A stretch of DNA of 64,000 nt from Desulfoluna spongiiphila. Its GTDB lineage: Bacteria > Desulfobacterota > Desulfobacteria > Desulfobacterales > Desulfolunaceae. Where the stretch lies: positions 1-64,000 of the forward strand of contig NZ_FMUX01000011.1 in the NCBI RefSeq assembly GCF_900101345.1, given 5' to 3'. Of this stretch, positions 24,849 through 33,371 are shown in pieces; positions within the stretch are counted from its first letter, which is position 1, and each line of letters starts with the position of its first letter. The notes beneath the pieces were generated by a model, which saw nothing but the letters and a program-made list of their open reading frames with translations, was not told the DNA's origin and ran no database searches. A program made the translations under genes and the position numbers.

Positions 24849-27042
24849 TGCCCCCTCGACCGCCTCTTCCACCGCGTCCACGGTCATCCCGTCGTCCACC
24901 TCGGTCGTCCCGTCGCCCACCGCGATCTTCGCGGGGAGGACGCGGCTCGACACCTTCGGGAACGGGCAGCATGGCTTTGTGGCTCAGGCGGATCTTTCCG
25001 TCACGGGTCACTTCAAGGACACGGACCTTCAGCTTATCGCCTTCGCTGACGATGTCGGAGACGCTGTTCACACGGTAGTGGGCAAGCTCGGAGATGTGGA
25101 CGAGGCCGTCCACACCCGGGCGGATGGCAACAAAGGCGCCGAAATCGGCAATCTTCACGACGGTGCCTTCGTACTCTTCACCGGGCTCGGGGTCGGTACC
25201 GATGTCGTTAACGATCTGAACCGCTTTGGCGGCGTCTTCGGCATTAACGGCGGTGATCTTCACGGTGCCGTCGTCGGAGACTTCCAGGCGGGTATTGGTG
25301 TCGGCCTGGATCTGACGGATGTTCTTGCCGCCGGGGCCGATGATGTCACGGATCTTGTCCGGGTTGATCTTGACCACGTGCACCTTGGGTGCGTGGACGG
25401 AGATCTCCTCACGGGGAGCGTCGATGGCTTCAAGCATCCTGTCGAGGATGTGGAGACGACCGGTTCGGGCCTGCTCCAGAGCTTTTACCATGATCTCCTT
25501 GGGGAGCTCGTTGATTTTGATGTCCATCTGAAGGGCGGTGATGCCCTCTGCGGTACCGGCCACTTTGAAGTCCATGTCGCCGGTGTGGTCTTCGTCGCCG
25601 AGGATGTCGGAGAGAATGGCCACCTTGTCGCCCTCTTTCACGAGTCCCATGGCGATGCCGGAAACGGGAGTGGAGATGGGCACGCCGCCGTCCATAAGGG
25701 CCAGGGTGCACGAGCAGACGGTGCCCATGGAGGAGCTGCCGTTGGACTCGGTAACCTCGGAGACGAGGCGCACGGTGTACTCAAAGTCTTCCTTGGTGGG
25801 CAGGATCGGCTCGATGGCTCGGAAAGCCAGGGCACCGTGACCGATTTCACGTCGGCTGGGAGCCCCTACGCGCTTGCACTCACCCACGGAGTAGGGAGGG
25901 AAGTTGTAGTGCAGCATAAACGGCTTGGTGGTGTCCCCGGAGAGGGTCTCCACACGCTGCTCGTCCATGCCGGAACCCAGGGTCAGGATACCCATGACCT
26001 GGGTCTCGCCGCGGGTGAACAGGGCGCTGCCGTGGGGGCGGGCCAGAACGTTCACGTCGCAGGAGATGTTTCGGATCTCATCAAAGGCACGGCCGTCGAT
26101 GCGGTGTCCGTCTTCGAGGATGATGGAACGGGCCACTTTCTTGCTGAGCTTGCCGAAGATCTCGGAGATCTCGTCCTTGCGCTCGGCCTGCTCTTCGGAG
26201 AGGCCCTCAACGAGCTCTTTCTTGACAGCGGACACAGCGGCTTTGCGCTCCATCTTGTCTTTGACCTGCAGGGCCTCCTTGATCTTGGCTGCCACCTGAC
26301 CTTCAACGAAGGCGTACAGGGACTCGTCCATGACGGGGGCTTCCACCACGCGCTTTTCACGGCCCACAGCGGCCCGCATCTGCTCCTGGAGTTCGATGAG
26401 GGGCTGAATGGCGTTGTGACCTGCTTCGAGGGCCTCGATCATGTCGGCTTCGGAAACCACTTTGGCTCCGGCCTCCACCATGGTGACACCGGTCTTGGAG
26501 CAGGCCAGGACGATGTTGATGTCGCACTCGGCAATCTGGCTCAAGGTGGGGTTGATGACAAACTCACCGTCCACACGGGCCACTCGCACGGCGGCGATGG
26601 GGCCTTCAAAGGGCAGCTCGGAGATGTGGAGCGCCGCAAAGGTGGCGATCATGGCCAGCACATCGGGCTCGTTCTCCTTGTCCATGCTCATGACGGTGGC
26701 GATGACCTGGGTCTCGCAGCCATACCCGTCGGCAAAGAGGGGACGGATGGGGCGGTCGATCAGACGGCAGGTGAGGATCTCCTTCTCGCTGGGACGACCC
26801 TGCTCACGCCTGAAGTAGTTGCCGGGGATACGGCCGGCGGAGTAAATCTTCTCCTGGTACTCCACGGAGAGGGGAAGGAAGTCGATTCCCTCCTTGTTTT
26901 TATCGGCACCCACAACGGTGACCAGAACACTGGTTTCGCCCATCTGTGCGATGACGGCCCCGGAGGCCTGCTTGGCGATTTTTCCGGTTTTAAGGGTCAG
27001 TGTCTTTCCATTCAGCTCGGTTTCAAAGCTGTATTCTTGCAT
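24829..27042 (-). CDS. pnp: Polyribonucleotide nucleotidyltransferase (PNPase)
   Basis: 737 aa. Two RNase PH domains with an all-helical linker, then KH (IIGPGGKNIRQIQADTNTRLEV) and S1 (GEEYEGTVVKIADFGAFVAIRPGVDGLVHISEL). It degrades RNA 3' to 5' by phosphorolysis and trims transcripts as part of the degradosome. After the S1 domain is a tail of about 40 residues rich in Arg, Gly and Asp, with repeats of the type DDRGGRR and RGGRGG. Such RGG tails add RNA affinity in some PNPases (inference). rpsO lies 229 nt upstream, the conserved rpsO-pnp order, and the M16 gene overlaps its 3' end. Confidence 0.97.
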   Translation of the reverse strand: MQEYSFETELNGKTLTLKTGKIAKQASGAVIAQMGETSVLVTVVGADKNKEGIDFLPLSVEYQEKIYSAGRIPGNYFRREQGRPSEKEILTCRLIDRPIRPLFADGYGCETQVIATVMSMDKENEPDVLAMIATFAALHISELPFEGPIAAVRVARVDGEFVINPTLSQIAECDINIVLACSKTGVTMVEAGAKVVSEADMIEALEAGHNAIQPLIELQEQMRAAVGREKRVVEAPVMDESLYAFVEGQVAAKIKEALQVKDKMERKAAVSAVKKELVEGLSEEQAERKDEISEIFGKLSKKVARSIILEDGHRIDGRAFDEIRNISCDVNVLARPHGSALFTRGETQVMGILTLGSGMDEQRVETLSGDTTKPFMLHYNFPPYSVGECKRVGAPSRREIGHGALAFRAIEPILPTKEDFEYTVRLVSEVTESNGSSSMGTVCSCTLALMDGGVPISTPVSGIAMGLVKEGDKVAILSDILGDEDHTGDMDFKVAGTAEGITALQMDIKINELPKEIMVKALEQARTGRLHILDRMLEAIDAPREEISVHAPKVHVVKINPDKIRDIIGPGGKNIRQIQADTNTRLEVSDDGTVKITAVNAEDAAKAVQIVNDIGTDPEPGEEYEGTVVKIADFGAFVAIRPGVDGLVHISELAHYRVNSVSDIVSEGDKLKVRVLEVTRDGKIRLSHKAMLPVPEGVEPRPPREDRGGRRDDRGGRRDDRGRGGRGGRGGNDRGRR

Positions 27043-27232
27043 CTATTGCTCCTTGGTTAGGTGAAACCGCTGCGTCATATAGAGGCCCCTCATCGAACGT
27101 CCTCATAAATAACGGCACGCGTGAGCCATCCACCCAGGTTACGGGGGTCGATACCTCAGGTGTGCTTATTTAAAAGGAGTTCGGTTACGAGTTGCCTCGT
27201 GTGCGGCGGTAAGGGGTATGGGAGAGCGGAAG

Positions 27233-27256
27233 GCACGGGAACTATTTCCCGCGCCT
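27233..27256 (-). other. Hairpin between rpsO and pnp
   Basis: On the minus strand GGCGCGGGAA-ATAG-TTCCCGTGCC forms a 10-bp stem (one G-T pair) 15 nt after the rpsO stop. No T run follows, so it is more likely a processing or stability element than a terminator. In E. coli a hairpin in this place is an RNase III site for pnp autoregulation; the same role here is inference. Confidence 0.5.
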
Positions 27257-27271
27257 CCCGCTAAAAACCAT

Positions 27272-27541
27272 CTATCGTTTGAGGCCGAGTCGTGCGATCA
27301 GCTCACGGTACCGAGTGATGTTCTTCTTCTTGAGGTAGTTCAGAAGACGACGGCGACGCCCGACGAGAATCAGAAGGCCACGACGTGAGTGGTGGTCTTT
27401 CTTGTGTACCTTGACGTGATCGGTGAGGTACTTGATTCGGTCGGTCAGAAGCGCGACCTGCACTTCGGGTGAGCCGGTGTCGGACTCGTGTGTTTTGTAC
27501 TGCTCGATGGTTCCCAGTTTCTGCTCAGTGGTAAATACCAT
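27272..27541 (-). CDS. rpsO: 30S ribosomal protein S15
   Basis: 89 aa, the standard length. The start ATG at 27541 follows GGAGGCAGTACC. The family sequence is clear: HESDTGSPEVQVALLTDRI, HKKDHHSRRGLLILVGRRRRLL and the ending ARLGLKR. S15 binds 16S rRNA early in 30S assembly. A promoter with a consensus TATAAT lies in the end of truB (27794-27821), so rpsO-pnp-M16 can be transcribed separately from the genes upstream. Confidence 0.97.
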   Translation of the reverse strand: MVFTTEQKLGTIEQYKTHESDTGSPEVQVALLTDRIKYLTDHVKVHKKDHHSRRGLLILVGRRRRLLNYLKKKNITRYRELIARLGLKR

Positions 27542-27793
27542 GGTACTGCCTCCTGTCTGGACGTGCACCCTCGGGAGGGATCCTTTCCGCTCCGTCGTGC
27601 ATAATCGCCCTTAATGAATAAATTGGAATAATGAAAACCGGCAAACCGTTTGGCAAACGAATCCGCCAGCCCCGCCCGGCCTTATCCGATCCGATATTCC
27701 ATTCAGACCGGCTGCATCATCGGGCAGTTGCTTCTGCTTTATGCATGCACCGGCAGGCCCCACAAGGGAACCCCGACGCACAAATAACGAATA

Positions 27794-27821
27794 ATTATAC
27801 CTTTATGCGTTAAAAACACAA
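27794..27821 (-). promoter_or_regulatory. Candidate rpsO promoter
   Basis: On the minus strand TTGTGT (27816-27821), 16-base spacer, TATAAT (27794-27799). It overlaps the last codons of truB and leaves a leader of about 245 nt before rpsO, long enough for S15 feedback control. Confidence 0.55.
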
Positions 27822-28708
27822 CAATATTTATGATGTGACCCGCATTTTGCTGCCTCCACCATGGCGATCAAGGCCCCCTCGGTGTCCAGGACCCGGCAAA
27901 AATCCGCCCCGGCCTCTTCGCCGCAGGGCGTCCAGGCAAGGGGATTTCCGTTCATCACAAGGGCCCGGGTCTTCTCGTCCACAACCATGGCAGGAAGGTG
28001 GGAGAGGGCGTCAGCCATGGGAATCAGGTTCAGCTCTTCCCTGTCCATGGTCTCTGTATCGGAAAGGGGCAGGGCTTCTTCCACATGGAAGCCGGAACTT
28101 TCGATGCGGCGAAGGGAGGTAAGGTGCCCCACGGTGCCCAGGGCTTCTGCCATGTCCCGGGCCAGGCTGCGGATATAGGTTCCCTTGGAGCAGTTGACCT
28201 CAAAATCGATATGGGGAAAGGAGAAGGCGATGAGCCGGTTCTCATGCAGGGTCACGGGCCGGGGGGGTTTTTCCACGGCCTGGCCCTTACGGGCCAGCTT
28301 GTACAAAGGCACCCCGTTGTGTTTCAGGGCGGAGTACACCGGGGGGACCTGCATAAAGTCACCGGTAAAGTCGGCACACAGGGCCTCCACCCTGGAGAGC
28401 TCCAGCCGCGCCTCAAGGGCGGTCATGGCCTCCGGGGTTTCGGTGGTGAGAACCTCTCCTTCGGGGTCCAGCGTGTCGGTGAGGGTGCCCAGGCCGAGGC
28501 GTGCGGTGTAGCGCTTGTCCGCGTCGAGAAAAAACCGGGAGAGGCGCGTGGCCTTCCCCACGGTGATGACCATCAGGCCGGTGGCAAAAGGATCCAGGGT
28601 GCCCGCATGGCCCACCTTGGAAAAACGAAACCGCTTCTTGATGCGATAGACAACCGACGCCGATGAGATTCCCGCCGGCTTGTCGATGAGTAAAATACCG
28701 TCGTTCAT
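27803..28708 (-). CDS. truB: tRNA pseudouridine-55 synthase
   Basis: 301 aa. The catalytic Asp39 lies in KVGHAGTLDPFATG. Other TruB motifs are present: IDKPAGISS, YTARLGLGTLTDTLDPEG, and CSKGTYIRSLARDMAEALG. It makes the pseudouridine of the T loop in tRNAs. It starts 7 nt after the nrnA stop, so the two are co-translated. The C-terminal tail (about 20 residues, Cys/His-containing) is less conserved. Confidence 0.96.
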   Translation of the reverse strand: MNDGILLIDKPAGISSASVVYRIKKRFRFSKVGHAGTLDPFATGLMVITVGKATRLSRFFLDADKRYTARLGLGTLTDTLDPEGEVLTTETPEAMTALEARLELSRVEALCADFTGDFMQVPPVYSALKHNGVPLYKLARKGQAVEKPPRPVTLHENRLIAFSFPHIDFEVNCSKGTYIRSLARDMAEALGTVGHLTSLRRIESSGFHVEEALPLSDTETMDREELNLIPMADALSHLPAMVVDEKTRALVMNGNPLAWTPCGEEAGADFCRVLDTEGALIAMVEAAKCGSHHKYCCVFNA

Positions 28709-28715
28709 CTATTTT

Positions 28716-29681
28716 CTACAGTGCATCGGAGATCCGAAGCACTTCCTTTTTGATGTCCTTGAGGCTGGTGAAGGAGGTAAAGGCGGCTGCGCCCGGGTGC
28801 CCGCCGCCACCGTAGGCCGCGGCAATGGTTCCCACGTCCACGGGGCCGTTGGACCGCAGGCTGACGTGATAATGGGGCTTGGGGCTGTCTCCGGAAAGGG
28901 GTCGGGACTCCTGGATGAGAACGGCCACCTGCACATCTTCGATGTGCTTGGCATAGTTCACCAGGCCGTTGATGTCGTCCACGCTGGTCTCGGTCTCACG
29001 CAGCATTTCCTGGGTCAGGTACATGACCGAGAGCTTGCCGTTACCCGAGATCTCAATGGTGTCCAGCACCATGTTCAAAAGCTTGAGGCGACCCAGGGAG
29101 TAGGTGGCAAAAAGGGTCTGGGCCACCTTGTAGGAGTCCACCCCCATCTCCACCATGCGGCCGCAGATAAAATACGCCTCCGGGGTGGTATTCTGGAACA
29201 GGAACGAACCGGTATCGGTGAAGATGGCCGTGTAGATGGCATAGGCCATGCCCTCATCGATATCAGCATCCAGGTCGGTCAGCAGGCGGTACACCAGCTC
29301 CCCTGTGGAGGAAGCGGAAGAGTCCACCAGGCGATGGCAACCGAAGCCGGTGTTTGTCATGTGGTGATCGATGTTGAGAAGGGTCGGAATCCGCCCCACC
29401 TCATCGGCAAGGGATCCCACCCGGGAGAGGTCGCTGCAGTCCAGCACCACTGCGGTGTCGTAGGCCGACAGGTTGCCGGGGTCGGACACGATCTGTTCGA
29501 TGCCGGGGAGAAAACGAAAAATGGCGGGAATGGGACTCTCGTTGTAAAGCCGCACGTGTTTGCCCATCAACGTCAGGGCGCGTCCCAGGGCCAGAGCCGA
29601 CCCGATGGCGTCGCCGTCAGGCCGGACATGGGTCAGTAAAAGCAGACTCCTGCTCTCTTTCAGGGATTCCAGAATCTTCAT
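28716..29681 (-). CDS. nrnA: Bifunctional oligoribonuclease / PAP phosphatase (DHH family)
   Basis: 321 aa. DHH-family motifs: THVRPDGDAIGSALAL, VLDCSD, NIDHHMTN, and the DHHA1 signature GGGGHPGAAAF. NrnA degrades very short RNA fragments and dephosphorylates 3'-phosphoadenosine 5'-phosphate. It lies in the common order rbfA-nrnA-truB. In a dissimilatory sulfate reducer PAP formation should be small, so nanoRNA turnover is the likely main job (inference). Confidence 0.94.
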   Translation of the reverse strand: MKILESLKESRSLLLLTHVRPDGDAIGSALALGRALTLMGKHVRLYNESPIPAIFRFLPGIEQIVSDPGNLSAYDTAVVLDCSDLSRVGSLADEVGRIPTLLNIDHHMTNTGFGCHRLVDSSASSTGELVYRLLTDLDADIDEGMAYAIYTAIFTDTGSFLFQNTTPEAYFICGRMVEMGVDSYKVAQTLFATYSLGRLKLLNMVLDTIEISGNGKLSVMYLTQEMLRETETSVDDINGLVNYAKHIEDVQVAVLIQESRPLSGDSPKPHYHVSLRSNGPVDVGTIAAAYGGGGHPGAAAFTSFTSLKDIKKEVLRISDAL

Positions 29682-29787
29682 CCTGATGGCCTCGTATAGC
29701 TCTTAAACGATCCGTCTGTATAAGGTCACAGGAAAAACCACGGAACCCTGCGTACCAACGCGTGACGTCGTCACTGAAGTTACCGGG

Positions 29788-30168
29788 TTACGAATCCGAC
29801 TCGCCTTCTGTATCGGAATCACCATCCACCGAGAGGGACTTGAGTACCTCGTTGATATGCGACCCGTAATCGAGGGATTCGTCATACACGAAGGTCAACG
29901 CCGGCATGAACTTCAGCCCGAGCTTACCGGCCAGGGATTTCCTCAGGAACCCCGAAGCGCTCTTGAACCCTGCCAGGGCCTCGTACTTGGCTTTTTTTCC
30001 GCCGGAAACGCAGAAAAAGACCTGGGCATGGCGCAGGTCGTCGGTGAGCTTCACGCCGGTAACGGTGGCCATCTCAAGGCGGGGATCGCTCACCTTTTTA
30101 TGCAGCAGCTCCGAGAGGGTGGACTGTATTTTTACGCTGACCCGTTCAGCACGAGAAAACGGCTTCAT
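29788..30168 (-). CDS. rbfA: Ribosome-binding factor A
   Basis: 126 aa with the KH-like RbfA fold: SRAERVSVKIQSTLSELLHKKVSDPRL at the start and RKSLAGKLGLKFMPALTFVYDESLDYG. It assists late 30S maturation and cold adaptation. A short acidic tail (DGDSDTEGESDS) is added at the C-terminus. It is placed after infB as in most bacteria, with a terminator-like hairpin between them. Confidence 0.95.
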   Translation of the reverse strand: MKPFSRAERVSVKIQSTLSELLHKKVSDPRLEMATVTGVKLTDDLRHAQVFFCVSGGKKAKYEALAGFKSASGFLRKSLAGKLGLKFMPALTFVYDESLDYGSHINEVLKSLSVDGDSDTEGESDS

Positions 30169-30269
30169 ACTGGGTATGTATCCTTTGGTGTCAAACGCTG
30201 AAATGCCCCGTCATGAAAAACCGGTGAGGTGTATGGCGGGGCATTGCAACGAAGAATTCTTTTGAAAAG

Positions 30270-30302
30270 CATCAGAAAGAAATGCCGGCCCGAAGGCCGG
30301 CA
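30270..30302 (-). terminator. Terminator-like hairpin between infB and rbfA
   Basis: TGCCGGCC-TTCG-GGCCGGCA (30283-30302), an 8-bp stem with a stable UUCG loop, followed on the minus strand by TTTCTTTCT. It begins 8 nt after the infB stop and may only partly end transcription, since rbfA, nrnA and truB have no obvious promoter of their own. Confidence 0.55.
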
Positions 30303-30309
30303 GGTCGTT

Positions 30310-33267
30310 CTAATCGAGGGAAGGCTTGATCTCTTCCAGGTAGTAGCAGTCGATGGTGTCACCGAGCTTGACATCGTTGTAGTTCTCGATGCCGATACCG
30401 CATTCGTAGCCCTGGGCCACCTCTTTGGCGTCGTCTTTAAACCGCCTGAGGGAGCCGAGGTTGCCGTCGTAGACGATGACCCCGTCGCGCAGGAGGCGGA
30501 CCTTGTTCCCGCGGACGATCTTGCCTTCGAGGACGTAACACCCTGCGATGGTCCCTTTCTTGGGAATCACAAAGGTGTCGCGAACTTCGGCCCTGCCGAG
30601 GATCTTCTCTTCGAAGGTGGACTCCATGAGTCCGACCATGGCATCCTTGAGGTCCTTGATGGCATCGTAGATGATGTCATAGAACCGCATATCCACGCTC
30701 TCTTCCTTGGCCATGTTCTGGACCTTGGTTGCAGGGCGTACGGCAAAGCCGAGGATAATGGCGTTGGACACCGCGGCCAGGGAGACATCGGATTCGGTGA
30801 CGGTACCGGTGGCGGCGTGGATCACATTGACCTTGACCTCACTGGTGGTGAGCTTGCCCAAAGACTCCCTGAGGGCTTCGATGGAACCGTGAACGTCGGC
30901 CTTGATGATAAGGTTGAGATCCTTGACCTCGCCCTCTTCCATCTGCTCAAAGAGACGATCCAGGGTCACGCGGCTGTTCTTGGCCAGTTCACGTGCACGG
31001 GCCTTCTGGACACGGTGCGCGCTCACCTGCTTGGCGTCTTTGTCGTCCTTGACCGCAACCATCTCATCCCCTGCTTCGGGAACACCGGTCAAACCGATGA
31101 TCTCAACAGGCATGGAGGGACCGGCAGTGGCAACCTGCTCGCCTTTGTCGTTGAACATGGCTCGGATCTTGCCGTGGTACATACCGCAGACCACGGACTG
31201 CCCTGATTTCAGGGTGCCCTCCTGGATCAGCACAGTGGCCAGGGGACCGCGCCCGATATCGAGCTTGGCCTCCACCACATGGCCGATGGCCAGGCGATCG
31301 GGGTTGGCGGCCAGTTCCAGGACTTCCGCCTGGAGAAGGACCATGTCCAAGAGATCGCTGATCCCTTCGTGGCTCTTGGCGGACACGTTGACAAAGATGG
31401 TATCCCCACCCCAGTCTTCCGCCAGGACCCCGTGCTCGGAAAGCTCGCGCTTGACGCGATCCGGGTCGGCATCGGGCTTATCGATCTTGTTCACCGCCAC
31501 GATGATGGGAACTTCTGCTGCCTTGGCGTGGTTCAGGGCCTCAACGGTCTGGGGCATGACGCCGTCGTCGGCGGCCACCACCAGGATAACCAGGTCGGTA
31601 ACCTTGGCACCGCGGGCACACATGGCGGTAAACGCCTCGTGGCCGGGAGTATCAAGGAAGGCGATGGCTCCGTTTTCGGTCTGCACATGGTAGGCACCGA
31701 TGTGCTGGGTAATGCCCCCGGCTTCCCCGGAGGTGACGGAGGTCTTCCGGATCACGTCAAGGAGCGAGGTCTTGCCGTGGTCGACGTGGCCCATGATGGT
31801 GACCACGGGGGACCGGGTCACACGCTTTGAGGGATCCTCGTCCACGACGGAGGTGCTTAAGATGGTCTCCTCTTCGAAGGCCGCACGCTCCACTTCAAAA
31901 CCGAACTCCACAGCAACAAGTTCGGCGGTATCGTAATCGATGGTCTGGTTTACCGTGGCCATGACACCCATGCCCATGAGCTTGATGATCATGTCATTGG
32001 CTTTGATGCCCATGCGCTTTGCAAGCTCGGACAGGGCGATGGTATCGTCCACCTTGATGCGGCGCTTGATGGCCTTGGGTACGGTAATCTGGGTTTTCTG
32101 GCCCACGGGCTGCTGCTTGTGCCTGCCGCCCTTGCGCCCTTTGCGGCCGCGACCTTCGGAGTAAAGGGCGTTGCCCTCCACCACGGTCTTCTTGCGGCCC
32201 TTCTTGCGAGCCCCGTAGGCATCGCCTCCGGCTTCCCCGCCACGTCCGCGACGGCCTTTCTTGCCGCGGGCATCGCCGGCCGCTTCTCCGCCCGTGGGCG
32301 GCATGTTCGGCTCAGCGGGTCGCTCATTGCGATCACGGGAAGGCGCTGCAGGTCGGGAGTAACCATTGCCACGATTGGTGGGTGCCTCTTTCTCCTTGAG
32401 GAAGGAAGGCTTGGTGCCCGGCTCGGGAAGCTTGATAATCTTGGCAGCGGTGAATTTCTTCACTTTTTTGCGCTTCTTCTTGGGCTCGTCTTTATCAGCC
32501 GCAGAAGCATCCGCCTCATCAGATTCTCCCGTCTTACCGGCATCTCCGGCTTCAGGAGCCGGAGTCACGTCTTTTTCAGCGACTTTCTCAGCCACCGGTG
32601 CCGCCTCTTGGGCGGGTTCGGCATTCATTTCTGCGACACTCTCCTCTTCGTTCTTAACCTCAGCAACAGGCTCTTCCGGTGCTTCGGCAACGGGAGCTGG
32701 CGTCACGCTTGCGGGCTCAGGGGCGACCTCGGGTACTTCGGGCTCTTCCGGGGAAGGCTCGTCAGCCACGGGGCGCTTGATGATGCGGGCCGGCTCACTT
32801 TTCTTAGCTTTCTTGGGTTTCACGGAATCGGACTCCGCATTGGCATCGGGTGCCTCGTCGTCCGCCGCGACCACAGGCGTATCCGCCTCTACCGCCTCTT
32901 CAACAGGGGGAGTGGTCTCGGGGGCGGCTTCGTCAGCGGTTTCTGGCTGAGGAGGCTCGACCTCGGGACGCTCCACCTCTTTTTCCGCCCCGGCGGGGGC
33001 TTCCATCTCGGAGGCCTCGTCGGCCTCGGCGTTTTCTTCATCGTTACTGCGCTTGCGTCGCCTGATAACGGTTTTTCGAACGCGCTTGTCCCGAGTCTCC
33101 GGATCTGTATCGCCAAAGAGATTCTTTCGGATCAACTCAACGGTCTCATCCTCAAGAGAACTCATATGACTTCCAACCTCAATGCCCATTGCCTCAATCT
33201 TGTTGAGCAACGCTCGGTTGGTCATATTCAGGCTTTTGGCAAGTTCATAGACTCTGATTTTTGCCAT
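30310..33267 (-). CDS. infB: Translation initiation factor IF-2
   Basis: 985 aa; start follows TAGGGGGAGTGA. The N-terminal helix-turn-helix-like domain (MAKIRVYELAKSLNMTNRALLNKIEAMG) leads into a long low-complexity linker of about 330 residues rich in Glu, Ala, Pro and Lys, then a basic Gly/Arg stretch. The GTPase domain starts at about residue 485 with GHVDHGKTSLL, followed by DTPGHE and NKID, and domains 2-4 complete it. IF-2 brings fMet-tRNA to the 30S subunit and drives subunit joining. The linker is longer than in many bacteria but typical for Desulfobacterota. Confidence 0.97.
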   Translation of the reverse strand: MAKIRVYELAKSLNMTNRALLNKIEAMGIEVGSHMSSLEDETVELIRKNLFGDTDPETRDKRVRKTVIRRRKRSNDEENAEADEASEMEAPAGAEKEVERPEVEPPQPETADEAAPETTPPVEEAVEADTPVVAADDEAPDANAESDSVKPKKAKKSEPARIIKRPVADEPSPEEPEVPEVAPEPASVTPAPVAEAPEEPVAEVKNEEESVAEMNAEPAQEAAPVAEKVAEKDVTPAPEAGDAGKTGESDEADASAADKDEPKKKRKKVKKFTAAKIIKLPEPGTKPSFLKEKEAPTNRGNGYSRPAAPSRDRNERPAEPNMPPTGGEAAGDARGKKGRRGRGGEAGGDAYGARKKGRKKTVVEGNALYSEGRGRKGRKGGRHKQQPVGQKTQITVPKAIKRRIKVDDTIALSELAKRMGIKANDMIIKLMGMGVMATVNQTIDYDTAELVAVEFGFEVERAAFEEETILSTSVVDEDPSKRVTRSPVVTIMGHVDHGKTSLLDVIRKTSVTSGEAGGITQHIGAYHVQTENGAIAFLDTPGHEAFTAMCARGAKVTDLVILVVAADDGVMPQTVEALNHAKAAEVPIIVAVNKIDKPDADPDRVKRELSEHGVLAEDWGGDTIFVNVSAKSHEGISDLLDMVLLQAEVLELAANPDRLAIGHVVEAKLDIGRGPLATVLIQEGTLKSGQSVVCGMYHGKIRAMFNDKGEQVATAGPSMPVEIIGLTGVPEAGDEMVAVKDDKDAKQVSAHRVQKARARELAKNSRVTLDRLFEQMEEGEVKDLNLIIKADVHGSIEALRESLGKLTTSEVKVNVIHAATGTVTESDVSLAAVSNAIILGFAVRPATKVQNMAKEESVDMRFYDIIYDAIKDLKDAMVGLMESTFEEKILGRAEVRDTFVIPKKGTIAGCYVLEGKIVRGNKVRLLRDGVIVYDGNLGSLRRFKDDAKEVAQGYECGIGIENYNDVKLGDTIDCYYLEEIKPSLD

Positions 33268-33371
33268 TCACTCCCCCTAATATATTCTGCAATATATTCT
33301 GCAACAACTCCCTGTTCACACGGCTTACCGAAAAACCAATCCTTGTGTGACGCCCGCCCGGGTTTTAAGGC

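Noticed and set aside
24860..24960. Short direct repeats that might be a CRISPR array
   Set aside because: They are in frame and encode the Arg/Gly/Asp-rich PNPase tail; spacing and sequence do not fit repeat-spacer units. The same holds for the nusA tail at 33380-33500.
24679..27060. 793-codon open frame antisense to pnp
   Set aside because: It mirrors the pnp codons exactly; pnp has full family motifs and the antisense product is Gly/Asp/His-rich without recognisable domains. Similar long mirror frames in pheT, aprA and qmoB were rejected for the same reason.
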